Translations under genes and position numbers: made by a program
From: Anisakis pegreffii
Taxonomy: Eukaryota > Nematoda > Chromadorea > Rhabditida > Anisakidae
DNA: 64,000 nt
Direction of reading: 5' to 3'
NCBI GenBank assembly: GCA_035041965.1
Contig: JAPYMA010001661.1
Coordinates: forward strand, 62,001 to 126,000
The notes under the pieces: generated by a model
The model's database searches: none
What the model saw: the letters and a program-made list of their open reading frames with translations, nothing else
Told to the model about the DNA's origin: nothing
In this document: positions 35,941 through 48,100 of the stretch, piece after piece
How the letters are laid out: every line of letters begins with the position of its first letter
Position numbering within the stretch: position 1 is the stretch's first letter

Positions 35941-37189
35941 AAGTATTTTTGGGACTTCAAAACATGTATGCTTAATAAATGACTAAATATTCGAGTTCTA
36001 AAGAAGATGTTCTCTGTGAAGGCTCACTGTTGATGCAAGGAATCGCTTTACTTAACCCCGCATACCCACAACTGCAGCACTACTAAATATTATAACTTGA
36101 TACGTTGCAGTTTTGTGGCGTGACAACCTTTTGAAAATGACTACTTCAACCAGCTAACTACATGCTATATATAAGACTGTGCTCAAGACTGCGCCATCCT
36201 TCGTCTTCGTCTTGGGTGGGGTAAGCGAAAAAAGATCAAACTCTTTTCATTCAAATGATAAAATGGTAAAGTATTCTGGAACCAGAAACGAAGATTATAG
36301 CAAGCTAAGGAAGCCGAGTTTTGCTTGAATGGGAAGAAGTATGTATCGTTCGATAATATGAATTCTTATGATTGTTCAAAGAGAAAAAAATCGTTTTCAT
36401 CGCCTTCTCCACATGAAGCACAACTTATTCCGTCCCACTCCTAACAATAAGCATACTCAATTTTAAAGAATTTTAATCGATTGTTGATGTGGCACATTTC
36501 ACAACCACCTTCTGTATTGTTGTTATCACTATTGCATTATGATTATAGTTGTCAGTCTTTATTGGCCTTCCATTTTCTTCACAAAAACTGTCTGTAGTTA
36601 ATGAATCCGTTAGACGAATCGGATATTTTTATGATATGAAAATTGTTGCAGTTTATGAAATTACACAATATTGAGCAAAAGGATTGTTTAGAGTGAATGA
36701 AATCATTCTCTGTTCAATACCATAAAGAAAGTGTTTCACATTACGGCCAAACATTTGGGAAGATTTCGCAAGGAAACGAGGTTAAACGTTTTGATGTTAA
36801 CTGAAGTAATTGTGAAAATTCTGGAATTCGGTTTTTCCGAAAACTAAATTGGAAAATTTTCGGTCGGAATAAGACTGAATTTATTTTCACAATGCCGAAA
36901 CCTGGTTAAATTGAACAAGTTCCAAACTCCTCATTCGGAATTCAAACTGAAAATTTTAAGAGAGTACTAAATTTTTACAACTCGGAAACTGTCAGACCAT
37001 GATATCAGTTGGTTGTCGTCACTTCACTTTACAATACGTATCATCAACCACTTATCCAAAAGAAAATGCGCATGAGAGAGGGAATCAAACGGGAAAAGAA
37101 AATGGCGCTGATGAACAGTAATATTTAGTATTCGTCGATGAGCATCTGAGAGGATCCGTCGGGGATTAAGGTTGCCGAAAGGAACCCTA

Positions 37190-37335
37190 ACAAAAAAGCG
37201 GGGGGGGGTGGTGGTTTCTTGATTTCCTCCTCGGAGGTGGTCCTCCCGAGGAGGAAATCATCCGAGGAAATGGGGAGAATCCGATAAAAGAGTCAGGAAG
37301 CAAAACTGTCGAAAGCAGGGGGGAAGGGGTGTTAG
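37190..37335. repeat. GC-rich repeat, copy 3 (inverted)
   Basis: Contains AGTCAGGAAGCAAAACTG followed by TCGAA, the reverse complement of the TCGAC..TTCTGCTTCCTGACT core of copy 2, with G-rich flanks. It also holds a small palindrome around 37225-37250 (GGAGGTGGTCC / CCTCCCGAGGAGG). It lies about 600 bp beyond the end of the lipid-transfer gene. Confidence 0.65.
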
Positions 37336-37951
37336 GGAGCAATTTAACGCAATTTTAAAAGAAATTTCTCTCCTCGATGAAATTTTCACCAACCCATCTG
37401 ACAACTAGACCAAAAAATGAACTAACTGGCAGTTCAGAATTAGAAAAAGAGGTCATGATTGGTCGAAAATGAAACGGTGAGACTACATGGCAGTACTGAG
37501 AATCGAAATGGATGAGAAGAGTAGTTAAATGTGATAATAATGATAACTGGAATGTTCTCAACGTCTTCGGTGTAAAATCAGCACGATAGCTGAGTAAGTG
37601 AGTAGATGAAGAGCAAATGAAAACCACATATTATGTCAAATAATATTAAAAAATCATAACATGCCCACACACAGCAGTGAAGATCAGAATGCAAATGCAA
37701 TATGAAATGTTACTATACAACTTCATGATAACTGAATACTTCGTGAAAAAAAACAGAACTGAATCACTCAAATCAATCAGTCACTATTCCATATGGTACA
37801 TCTTTCAGGATTGGTGACAAGAATATGATGCACTTCGAGGGAAATAGCAGGAAGTAAAAGTAGATGACTAATGAATATCAAAAGTGGGTATATTTCGTCA
37901 CAAATGAATATGATGGCAGCAGTAATAAAATGAGATTGGAATTAGATCGGT

Positions 37952-39528
37952 TTAAGGTAGATCCAAAAGATCACATGCACTAAAAATTTTTTGTACACGA
38001 TCGTAAACCATCGTAGACGCATCAACCATTCTATCAATCGCGTCGTTAATCCTCTCTTCAGGTGGCGTTTGTTGACCTGTACCGGCAATCTTCCGAATAA
38101 AAATACATCTTGATGGAAGTGTATATGATGCTAATGAAACACCTTGTCGTATGAACCACCCATGGTACTGTGACAACGTTCGTTCATAACTTCGACGACA
38201 TAACCACGATAGTTGCGCGTCTTCTGAGGCATCTCTCAACGAAATCAGAAAATCATTCACAAACTGCAATGCGCGATGCAGTCGAAGTAGAGTTCTTGAT
38301 CCCTGAACAGATCAGATGGCATGAAACATTTTGACGTAAAACAAAAACATAGCTATTAATTATCGATGGGCATCTTTCTATCATTCTATTACGTTTCACG
38401 AAAAGTTCACGTTACTTACTCTAGCACATCAATTCGCACCGATACAATACGAGTTCAAAACTTGAAATGGAATGAATTAATGAACGAATAAAAAACGGAC
38501 ATTTGCTTTCGGCGTTCCATCACGACATTCCCAAGAAATCATCGAATGTACTGTTGCATAATGCTCGCGATCAGATGAGTATAAACTTGATAAGATTGAT
38601 TCTTTTTCCTCGACATCACTTCTTACAAAAGTGAATACGGTGCCTAACAAAGCAAAGAGCCTGAAATTATCGTCTAACTCTATAATGCCGCGATATCAAC
38701 GTCTGCATTTCGCTATAGAACCATTCCGGAGTAATGGATAGTTACTGGATGAAATTATATTCGTGACAACTACATCCTCATTTCTCAGTCATAAACCTCA
38801 ACCAGGATTAGCACCCATGATGAGTACTGTTACTGTTTAAGGCAAAAATATCACAGTCGACATAAATGTAACATATGATATGTACTGGTCTAGGCCAGAA
38901 GATACTTTCTATTTGATGAATTAATGGACAAGGCTTATCAGCAAAACTTGGGATCTGCGAATTGTGATGATTCACACATGAAATTCTTTTTTTGTAAAAT
39001 TGAATGAAAAACTTGCGAGAAAAACGAAATATTTTTACGTTAGGGGTATTTAGATGAGGAACGGTTGATAAGTAATTCGAAACACATAAAAGGAATGATT
39101 AATATCCGCTTTTCAAGAAATGTTTTACAAGGAAGCCAACAACCGAACCTAGTCCTCAGCTCCTTCACTAGCGACTCATTTGCTATCCAACGAACAAATG
39201 TTAATATATTCATTACCTAAATGACTGCTCGATTTTCAAAGGAGATGTAAAGATGAATATTTCAATGATGCCACTCTATAACATCGTCACCTACCTTCAT
39301 ACATTTTTCATGAAGTAATGAGGACTGAAACAAAGTCTATGAGTCAGTACGACTTAACTGATACGAATGATGTATAATAAAATTTATGAAATCATCTAAC
39401 TTATTTAATTCATTATAAGCAGCAACATAGGATGATAAATCTATGTCGTCATCACCATTCAGTGATTGTTGAAAAAGATCACTGACAACATCAATATCGA
39501 ATACTTCTGCATTGTTGTTCGTAATCAT
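37952..39528 (-). CDS. Ceramide-1-phosphate transfer protein, GLTP family (3 exons, 212 aa)
   Basis: Exons 39528-39401, 38660-38501 and 38302-37952 join in phase and give 212 residues, matching the roughly 214-residue ceramide-1-phosphate transfer protein CPTP. CPTP moves ceramide-1-phosphate between membranes in the cytosol. The sequence has the GLTP fold landmarks in order: FDIDVVSDLF near residue 10, LLGTVFTFVRSDVEEK at 47-62, GSRTLLRLHRAL at 97-108 and YHGWFIRQGVSLA at 142-154. The headgroup residues of the family are present: D58 and K62 (the DxxxK pair), R99 and R103, and H143. This DxxxK pattern favours phosphoceramide over glycolipid binding. The first ATG follows a TTTGTTCAG acceptor by 28 bases, consistent with trans-splicing. 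The protein looks complete and functional. Confidence 0.93.
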
Positions 39529-39556
39529 TTCACAGTGACTCGTTCATAAATTCGAA

Positions 39557-39570
39557 CTGAACAAATAAAC
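39557..39570 (-). other. Probable trans-splice acceptor of the lipid-transfer gene
   Basis: On the minus strand, TTTATTTGTTCAG lies 28 bases before the ATG at 39528 and no coding exon is visible upstream. This fits spliced-leader addition; a 5' UTR intron is the alternative. Confidence 0.45.
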
Positions 39571-40494
39571 TGATTATTTATTAGCGCAGTTGTCTTACAA
39601 CAAAATGGCTCACAATATCTTCAATACAACGTAATAAATGAAAAACTCCCGTTAGGCTAAGTTATGCGTGTCAGTTGGCGTTGTTACACAAAACCTGGTC
39701 CTAGTACGCTGGCCGGATGCACGTGAAACCGACGTACGAAACGAGTGCTATGTTCTTGTATGAAGCATGAAGGGAGTGATTTTAAAAATCCGGAGACCTT
39801 TATTTATGCTGTTTCTAAATCTGTTAGTGGATGCGTTTGTGAGTTGCCAGTGATGGTGATGGAAAACGGACGAAAAATTGATTTGATCGGAATCCATTCT
39901 CGCAATTGCGAAATCCGGTTGAACCGAAAAGGAACTCCAAATTCTTCCACCAGAACCCGACGTAATCCATTTTCGCAACCCCGAACTTGGGTAGTTACCG
40001 AAAAACCAAAAGTTGTGAAAATCGTAAAATATGTCGGGATTCCACTCGATTTTGATACCATGGTTAGCGCGCGACCCAGTTTCATAGAGCCATGAATGGG
40101 CTGCATGCAGAACACGGGGAATTAACACCGTAGAGTTCGTCAAAGCGAGATGCAGCGAAATTTCGTGTCTCTCATTTGTAAATAAACCACAGCTGCAAAT
40201 AGTAAAAATAACCTGGATGCATTTTCCGTCTGTAGAAAATCAAAATGAGTTAATTTTGCATTTTAAGTTGATAAAATGAAAACTGCATTTCGTTCGTTCA
40301 CATTCGCAGTTGAATGTGCGGTGTGCTTAGAGCAAGGCTAGAAATGTTCGCAACAGACCACAAACTATATGTTCAAAGCAGTATAAATGCATACAACGAA
40401 GTAATTGCATACAACGAAGTAAGATAAAATGGATGAGCTGATGATAAAATGAGTTGATGATGCAGTTTTTTAATGGGGTCAGACCAATGACTAT

Positions 40495-40650
40495 AAGTTC
40501 ATTTTGACCGGATCTAAACATATGTTGTGCGCAGCGGTTCTAGATACTGAACAGTATGGCAAAATAATTCCACGAGGTCGGATGATTAATTATGAATTCA
40601 CGTTAATAGAATGTATTTTTAGTGGTGTGCAGAGTAACTGTGATTGTTGA
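40495..40650 (+). pseudogene. Coding-like exon, plus-strand arm of the inverted duplication
   Basis: Open for 51 codons from KFILTGSKHMLC to VQSNCDC and a TGA at 40648-40650. It aligns residue for residue, without gaps, to the minus-strand copy at 41065-41220. Immediately upstream the frame meets a TAA relative to the other copy, so this copy may be damaged. I do not recognise the protein family. Confidence 0.35.
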
Positions 40651-40730
40651 TTAGATTGGCAAAATCATTTGACGGAGTTAGGCAGTTAAGAAGTAGTTCA
40701 TTTCTGGCTTGTTAATGTAAGTAAAGTAAA

Positions 40731-40763
40731 GTAAAAATGTAAGTAGTTCACTTACATTTTTAC
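40731..40763. repeat. Perfect hairpin, 14-bp arms with 5-nt loop
   Basis: GTAAAAATGTAAGT at 40731-40744 is followed by AGTTC and then its exact reverse complement at 40750-40763. It lies in the spacer of the inverted duplication, close to the plus-strand arm. Function unknown. Confidence 0.85.
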
Positions 40764-41064
40764 TTGCACATCGAGCGGTTGTTTTGTTGATCGCGGTTAG
40801 CGATCGGCGGAATGCTTATTTTGTAGACTTATGCATATTTATTGGATTGATATTTGGCTACGTTTAATTGTGCAAAGTATTCACGGCAACTAATTAAATA
40901 CTCGGTTGTACTCACTTGGCCTGCTCGCCTAGCCAGCGGGGTGGCTACAATCAAGGCTAAAACAGTGCGAACGGAAACGCGAGCATTGTGGCCAGCAACG
41001 TTACAAACGTTTGATAGCCTGGCCAATCCAGGTAAATCCAGGTAAATCATTTCTGGCAATAGAA

Positions 41065-41253
41065 TCAACAATCACAGTTACTCTGCACACTACTACGAAC
41101 ACATTCTACTGACATGAACTGGTTATGACCTGCCCAGCCCCGTAAAATGATTTTACCATCCCATTCAATATCTAGAATTACTTCGCATAAGATGTGTTTA
41201 GATCCGGTTGAAATGAACTTATTGTCATTTGTCTGACCTTCTATGATCTGCAC
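41065..41253 (-). CDS. Coding-like exon, minus-strand arm of the inverted duplication (unknown family)
   Basis: Open from a GTGCAG acceptor-like site through IIEGQTNDNKFISTG, then LDIEWDGKIILRGWAGH and MSVECVRSSVQSNCDC to a TGA. The paired copy at 40495-40650 has kept length and frame while changing many residues, which hints at past selection for protein. The end is cysteine-rich. It may be the last exon of a small nematode-specific gene or part of a mobile element. No upstream exon was identified. Confidence 0.35.
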   Translation of the reverse strand: MQIIEGQTNDNKFISTGSKHILCEVILDIEWDGKIILRGWAGHNQFMSVECVRSSVQSNCDC

Positions 41254-43193
41254 GATTGGATTGTTCTCTCATCAGCTCATTCATTACATCTTATGCAATT
41301 CATAAAACATCTTATACTTTATCAACAACGTAGGATGATTAATGTGGTATTGAGTAGAAGAAAGCGTACTAATAATTAAAAACCATTTTCACAATGGAAT
41401 ACACAAAGAACTCATGACAATGATGAGCTTTTGAATATGTAAATTTTATCTCAATGCAGAAAATTTATCTAATCGCCAATTTTATCTCCGTATCACTTGT
41501 ACCTGTCCTGTATTGTTGGTGCTTTGTTTTGTTGAGTTGCTGAATTTGTTGAGCATTGATGAATGATTTGTTGAATAAACTGTTTTCTGATCAATTATGA
41601 ACACATTGGCTCTAAAAGACTGTGTTAAACAAGTCACATTTTTATATTCCCAAAGTTGCCTTTCAATCCCGAGGTCGTATCGAGATTGAAAAACGATCCC
41701 GGGATTGAGAAAATGGTCAGGAGTTTGCAAATCCTAGTTGCGAATTCACAGCTTGGAGACGATCGTTAAGAACATTTCTTGCTTCATGAAATATTCATGA
41801 AATTTAGTGACAGTTGCGCACATAAGGAATGATCACGGTATGACGAAAATCTTGCTGAGAAAATCAAGTATACACGTTTTGAAGCGCATGAAAATTTGTA
41901 TTAGAAACCGATTTCAGTTTAAAAATAGTGGGAAACTTTTTTCAGAGATCACCTCGTTGAACTGAAAGCATGGAAACTGTTTATACAGGATTTTCTGGAA
42001 ATCTACAGATTTATAGGATTTTATACAGGATTCTTCGGAAAAATTTTTGAAAGAAAGATCTCCCGGAAATTTTGTTTCCGTTAGTTTCGAGAATAAGATT
42101 TTTGGATATGAGTGTAGTGGTCTATTGAAGAGTAATTTATGTTTGCACAGAAATTGATGATGATGACGATCAAAACTTATTGGTGGTAATAATCATGATA
42201 AAAAAGAACGAAGTGAGCGATTTTGTGAACGATGCGAATTCGATAGAGAGAACGGGATCACCGTCATATTCGTACCGAACACCAACATGTGCAGATCAGC
42301 TTGAGTGTGCATAGCTCAAGATAGTGCTTCCAATGGCTCGAATCCTTCCATTCAAATCCTTCGATCGTATCTGTGCTTTCTCTCTGCATCGCAAGCACAT
42401 TCCTTTGTGTGTCTGTTGCGTGCTCTCTTCTGCCTCGAGAGGTGTGAAAACCGTTGACGCACATTGCGCTCTCTCTGTCTTCATGCTGCTTTGGTACACG
42501 TCCATTATCTGGTTCAGTCCACACCTCGTACAGAGTTACCCAACTACAGCGCACTCAAATGTTATCGTTCACTTCATTGTCGTTGCACCGATAGTGATGG
42601 TGATGTGATATATTTCCTATGTGATGTGGTACTTATATCCAAAGCTTACATAAGTTTATATCCATTCATAAATAAGAAATTTAGGATCACAATATTGCCG
42701 GATTTAACAACATCAGAACTTATGCGCGTGTCACTCTTATAAGTTACTATTTGATGATTAACATATGTCGCAAAATGTTTACGTAATTGTGATGTAGCAA
42801 CAAAAGTTTTATTTTTTCTTTAAAAGTTCATTGTTAATAGAGTTGGTGAACACAATTCAAAACTGTTCGCATTGCAAAAAACAATACAACATAATTCGAT
42901 ATAAATGTAAAGATGATCATTAGCACAAATCGCAATTTAGTTCTATTGAAGTAGGCTATTGTTTGAGCTCATTTTCACGCGACATATAAGGTGTTGAGCA
43001 GAAGGCGATTAGGTATTCTGTAAATCACTCATTTGAACTTTTTTAGCAGAAAAATTTACCCCTATAAATCATCTGAACTGTTTGAGCAGAATAAAAGAAA
43101 CGAGAACAACAACTTATGATGGTGAATCTATCTTATTGTGCATGTTTACTTCCTGGTTGGATAAACCAGAGCGATTTCTAGCTTAAACACTTA

Positions 43194-43556
43194 CTATACA
43201 CCAGTGGCTCTCAGGCTCTTCTCTCTATTTGGTACATCCCATCCAAAAAATACACTAAAATAAGTTCCTCATCTAATAATCCATTACTTTTCGATGGCAA
43301 CTCTGTCGAAACTGATTTACTGATCAAAAAGTTCATTGATGTGGACTTGTCGACTCTGTCTAATTAATGAATTCGTTTGATCAAATAAACACATTAAATC
43401 CATCGTTGGACAACTGTGAAACAATTATAAGAAAAAATCAATCAACAATAAGTCGCCAACCTCCTCATCTCAAATTCTCGGCTCCCTTCAGTGGGAACAC
43501 CCTCTTCTCCTCCCCCCCCACCCTTCGCCCTGCCTATGAAAACCACTGATATACAC
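43194..43556. mobile_element. hAT-type MITE (347 bp)
   Basis: The element spans 43202-43548. The left end is CAGTGGCTCTCAGG and the right end, reverse-complemented, is CAGTGGTTTTCATAGG; CAGTGG(T/C)T(T/C)TCA is a common hAT terminus. It is flanked by CTATACAC (43194-43201) and ATATACAC (43549-43556), an 8-bp duplication with one mismatch. The interior has no open frame of note and is C-rich near the right end. Confidence 0.7.
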
Positions 43557-44749
43557 AAAATGAAACATATTAAAACTGCACAGCTATAGGTTACAGAAAC
43601 GAAGAAAAGAGGTTCATTTTAATGAAGAAACAAGGACAAACCACAGCAACTGTTACAAAACTCAGAGATCATAACAGACACGACAGCAAGCACAATTCGC
43701 CGATAAAAACTTGCTCGTAAGCAGTAAGTTGAGAGTGGAAAACGGCGGCAAACTGTAAAAAGCACCAATGTTAAACCAGCCCACTTTCAGTCTCAACGCA
43801 ACAACGTTGAAACCTCGTGCGCTTGACACAAACCGATAAAGGCAAACTGCATCCCAGTTAGGGTCTCGACGCGCTCTATGGTCATTACCACCCCACTTTT
43901 GCAACACTAACGAATCATAGTCAAATGCTTCTCTTCTCATCCTATCATAAGCTTCGAACAACACAATTTCAAGAACAAATGCGGAAAAGTAACAACAAAG
44001 ATTTTAAATAATCCACCCAAAAATCTCCCCACCCACTAATTCCTTTTTTAGTCAGCAGCGAATTGGCGTTTGATAAACAAAACGATTATCATCATCACTA
44101 TGTCGATTTAAAGTAACGAACATTCACATAATAATTATAGGCGTACTTAGCGCATAATAAAAGGTTGTTTCATCAATAACAAAAAAGCATTAATAAGGAT
44201 GACAACAATAACAATAATTTACAGGATTAATTATACAAGTAAATTTACAGGATTCGATTCGGCAGAATTTACGCTCCGTTATTCTCATACAATGTCCTGT
44301 TCAATTAATGCGCACTGATGCAGTAGAATGGAACATTCTGTTATGAGTTCCGAAGTGAAGTTTGCCAAATCGTTTCAGGATGAACAACGGAAAAACATCA
44401 GCTGGATTACGAAATAATACAGACGCATTCACAAAACCGCTTAGAAAGACCAAACAAGTTAAAAGACATTTTAGCAAAAAACAACCATACAGAATACTTC
44501 AAATGATGCATTATCGCCATCATTTCAGTGCAGTTCAATAGTGCATGTAATTCATGAGAGACAATGTAAATTGAAAATAGACCGATTAAAAGCGTTATTC
44601 AGGTATGAATCTGAGAAGAGGCACTATAAAACATAATAGCAATCAGCTGTTTGCATCATCACAAAAATGACAATCAACTTTTAGAACCTTCCAAAAGATA
44701 AATTAATTCTAAAACGATCGGAGATGAATCACAATAACGAGCATTTCTT

Positions 44750-44751
<2 letters not shown>

Positions 44752-44819
<68 letters not shown>
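44752..44819. repeat. TA dinucleotide microsatellite (about 34 units)
   Basis: An uninterrupted run of TA repeats in the region downstream of TAF4. Likely length-polymorphic between individuals. Confidence 0.97.
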
Positions 44820-44820
<1 letters not shown>

Positions 44821-45130
44821 CATTCTGTTTCCAAATAATATAAAGAAAACATAATTCGTGGAATAAACTTCCAATCACAGTTATGACAATCTCAATTTAA
44901 TCGATTCAAGACTCATTCCGCAAAATTGAAAAGTAAGCAGAAGACTGTTGCTGTGCAAAGTTACAACCAATGATAATAAAAAGAATCATTTTGATGATAA
45001 TAAATTAATACAAATACATAATAATAAAGATTGCTACCCGATTTGAACTGAGATTGACAATGAGGTTATGAAAGGAACAACTACTTATATGCAATGAAAG
45101 GCGTGCAACACGATCGACTGAAGTAACGAT

Positions 45131-48100
45131 TCAGCTCGGATGCAAGTCGATGGGCGTATTGAACAGTGAAAGACGTAGTCGCAGAACTGAATGACAACTC
45201 AAAGGATCATGCGATAGCAGAAATTGAAAATCACGCATGGTCACTCGTTTTGTTCGTGGACGATGGGTCTGCAAACAAATCAAATTTAATCGAACGGCAG
45301 TGATAAAACAATATTTACTAACGATACTGCCAGTTTAATTGAGATCGAAAAGTTCGACTGAAATGATCATTCAAATCGAAAACGAAAACGAGTCTTAATG
45401 AACAAATGAGAACCGATGCAGATAGCCCCATTGAAATTGACTGCTCGAACGGATTATTCGTATCAGCCCATGAACGCTTATTACTTTTTCTACCACCCAA
45501 CGCAGCGATTGCAGCTGCATTTGCATCACGATTCCGTGCTGCTTCTTGATCAGCACGTTGTAGCTGCAATTATATAGATCGCTTAGCATAATGTAGTCGG
45601 AGCTATTTTTTATAAAATTCTGCAATAACGACATTGAAAAAGACCGTAACGGAAAACAAAGCATCGTTGATGCAAAAAAAAACGGAAACTGAGGTGCCAA
45701 TACTATGTAAAATACATTCATTTAATGCCACTTGGATGGCAAATAACAAACATTACTGACAATGAATATGAATAAACTGAAAATGCTTGATGTGCAATTC
45801 AACCAATTCAAAATTATATAAAATGCCATGCTTGATCAAACTCCAGCATTCCGTGATTTCTCAAAAAATAACTTCCGGGATCCCTTGCGAAAACTACTCG
45901 TAATGAATTTCCATTGATGACTACGAATCGCTTCATTACAATGCATCAACGTTATTTCTCTCAATCAACGAACCATTACTCAACAACAATTTCAGTCACG
46001 CTCACCTGTTTGGCCTTCTCGACAAGTGTGTCTTTGTCCTTACTTTTACTCTTACTCAACCGAATAAGTGCTTCTTTCTCACGGTTTTCCCTCCTTTCAT
46101 GCTCACGTCTATCCAATTCTTCGAGAAATCGCAACTGTCGACGTGTATCGTCCAGTGCCTTAAAAGGATAGAATTCAGTTTTTACTTACTTTAATCATAG
46201 AAATATACACATGACAACATTCATATTCGCTTTGATTAATCCATTCGATTCACATTCTAGCGATGCATAAAATGATATCATAAATTGATGAACTGAGCTG
46301 GTAATTAATTGCTTTAGATGTTATTCAAACATGAATTTACTTGATACATAGGATGATTGCGTAATTGTTCTAGACGATGCTCAGCAATTACTGATAAACG
46401 TGCTATGACAGCACGAAGACGATTTTCAGCTGCTTTTGATATGATACTGGTCACTTCATCTGATACCGTTTGCCCACCATCTGGCATCGCTCGTTGAATC
46501 TTTCTTAAATTTATTTTTATTATCCACTCAACTAGTTGAATCATGCCACAAATGAATCAAACGAATCCCGATCTGAGCCACCACTTCAAGAAGAAGAAAA
46601 CAATTTATTAGAATTAGATATGGACAAATAACTGCATAGAAAAGAAGATCTGCTTGCTGTGTATGTGACGGATGTTGAAAGAGAAACGAACCTGGTTAAG
46701 ACGTCAACATTTAGTAATCTATAGGGTGCATAATTAGCTGGTAATGAACGTAGATCACTATCACATGTCATCGCAGTTTCAACAGATTCAACTTGTGATA
46801 ACGAATTTGATTCATCGTTTGAAAGTGAATTTGAGGTCGATTCAGTCTTGTTTTGATTTAAGCTTGTTGAGGATGAGGTTGTCGCTGCTACATTTGCTTG
46901 TCGATCAACTTGTGGACCAACTGATGAATTATTATTCACCTTTAAATTCATTCTTTGAACAATGCTTCGTAATGAGCATGATGCAAACTTAAGTTTCACC
47001 CACTACGTTCGGCACAAAGAAAAACAAGATGCTCATTCATTTTTTCAGTTTAAAAAAATACCGCACTTGTTGTATGTATGTGACATTGTCATTGTTAGAT
47101 CGGCGATTAGAAGCATCCCACTGAGGTGAGTTCTGCAGTTCATTTGATGAGGATAACGAATGCTGCTGTGGTTGAGGTTGATTTTGACACGGCTGAGCCT
47201 CAATACCTTCTATAACAACTTCGCCTTTTTGCATTGCAGCCCTCAATGCTGGTAGTGTCTGGAATTCAGTCTTTTAGATTATATTCACTCTACAAAGCGA
47301 AGTGATAAGATCATTCGACACAATTAAATCATTGAATATTAAATTTTATTAGAATATGTAGTGTTCATGGAAGATCATTTTAAATTAACCTTTTGCAAAA
47401 ATGGAAGCAAATGCGGCTGAGCTTGAGAACGAAGCGCTTGTTGCAATCGACTGGTGAATTCTTCTGGAGGCATTGTACCATATATGACCAACTTAATTGC
47501 TTAGTATCATTCGATGATTACAAAATAATTGAAAAACGATGGTACGATAAAAGCAATGAATATATACCTTAACCAGTTCAGTAACGCGTACAGCAGTCTG
47601 TTGGCCTTGTTGTTGATCAGGTTGTTGCGATAGATGAATGAGTGTTTTGAAGAAACGAGCACATTTCGATACCATGCTCGCTTGTTCAGCGGCATTCGGA
47701 GCAGTAGTTGGTCTTTGTTGTTGTGCTGTGACTGTGGCTGTTGACGTTACAGATGCGGACGATGGTAACGGTTTATGTTGATTTGGTGTGGCCGGATTTG
47801 TGATCGCATTCGATGACGATAATGCACTTCCATTCATTGATACCCCTGCTTTCAGACTTCATCTTACTGTCATCTCTTTATCATAAATAACCAACAGTAC
47901 CTTCAGTACTTAATCGAGCCTAAGACAGCCTCATGCAACGTGCAATTTGATGCTTCATCCCTCTCAACTTAGGCATAACCAAACCTCATCAGTCAAAATC
48001 CAAACTCAAACTTACAATTTTTGCAACTATTACTCACACCTCTTAATAACCAGCTACTCGCTAACAATCAAAAATGACTGTTGTAAATAATCGATTTCAC

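Larger units (their letters stand above)
29389..37951. other. Intergenic region upstream of the LRP gene
   Basis: The 8.5 kb between the LRP start codon and the lipid-transfer gene is AT-rich. It holds an unrecognised open region at 29777-30185, other short open frames on the minus strand (30473-30676, 30869-31057), a GATGT-type microsatellite near 32.5 kb and a family of GC-rich repeats at 35-37.4 kb. The LRP promoter presumably lies just upstream of 29388, but I see no motif that defines it. Segments such as 31.2-32.4 and 33.0-34.9 kb show nothing recognisable. Confidence 0.6.
40379..41325. repeat. Large imperfect inverted duplication carrying a coding-like exon
   Basis: The arms are about 40379-40685 (plus) and 41030-41325 (minus), with a spacer of about 340 bp. 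Both arms contain, in the same order, GAGCTGATGA, GGTCAGAC, AAGTTCATTT, CCGGATCTAAACA, TAGAATGT, GTGTGCAGAGTAACTGTG and ATTGTTGATT. Identity is patchy but long-range, so this is duplication rather than a simple terminal repeat. In both arms the shared block is open in the same relative frame for about 52 codons up to the same TGA. Confidence 0.8.
39529..45130. other. Repeat-bearing intergenic region between the lipid-transfer gene and TAF4
   Basis: No conserved gene was recognised in these 5.6 kb. The region holds a segment open on both strands (39745-40143), a large inverted duplication (about 40379-41325), decayed sequence at 41.9-42.1 kb, a GC-richer open segment at 42.26-42.6 kb, a hAT-type MITE (43202-43548) and a TA microsatellite at 44752. 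Confidence 0.6.

Noticed and set aside
42264..42742. Overlapping frames on both strands in a GC-richer segment
   Set aside because: Open on both strands, as expected for higher GC; no recognisable protein or repeat termini.
44674..44874. Minus-strand frame containing a long YIYIYI run
   Set aside because: Translation of the TA microsatellite, not a gene.
45914..46171. Plus-strand frame rich in Leu and Ser
   Set aside because: Antisense to the charged coiled region of TAF4 exon 8; complement of Glu/Lys/Arg codons.
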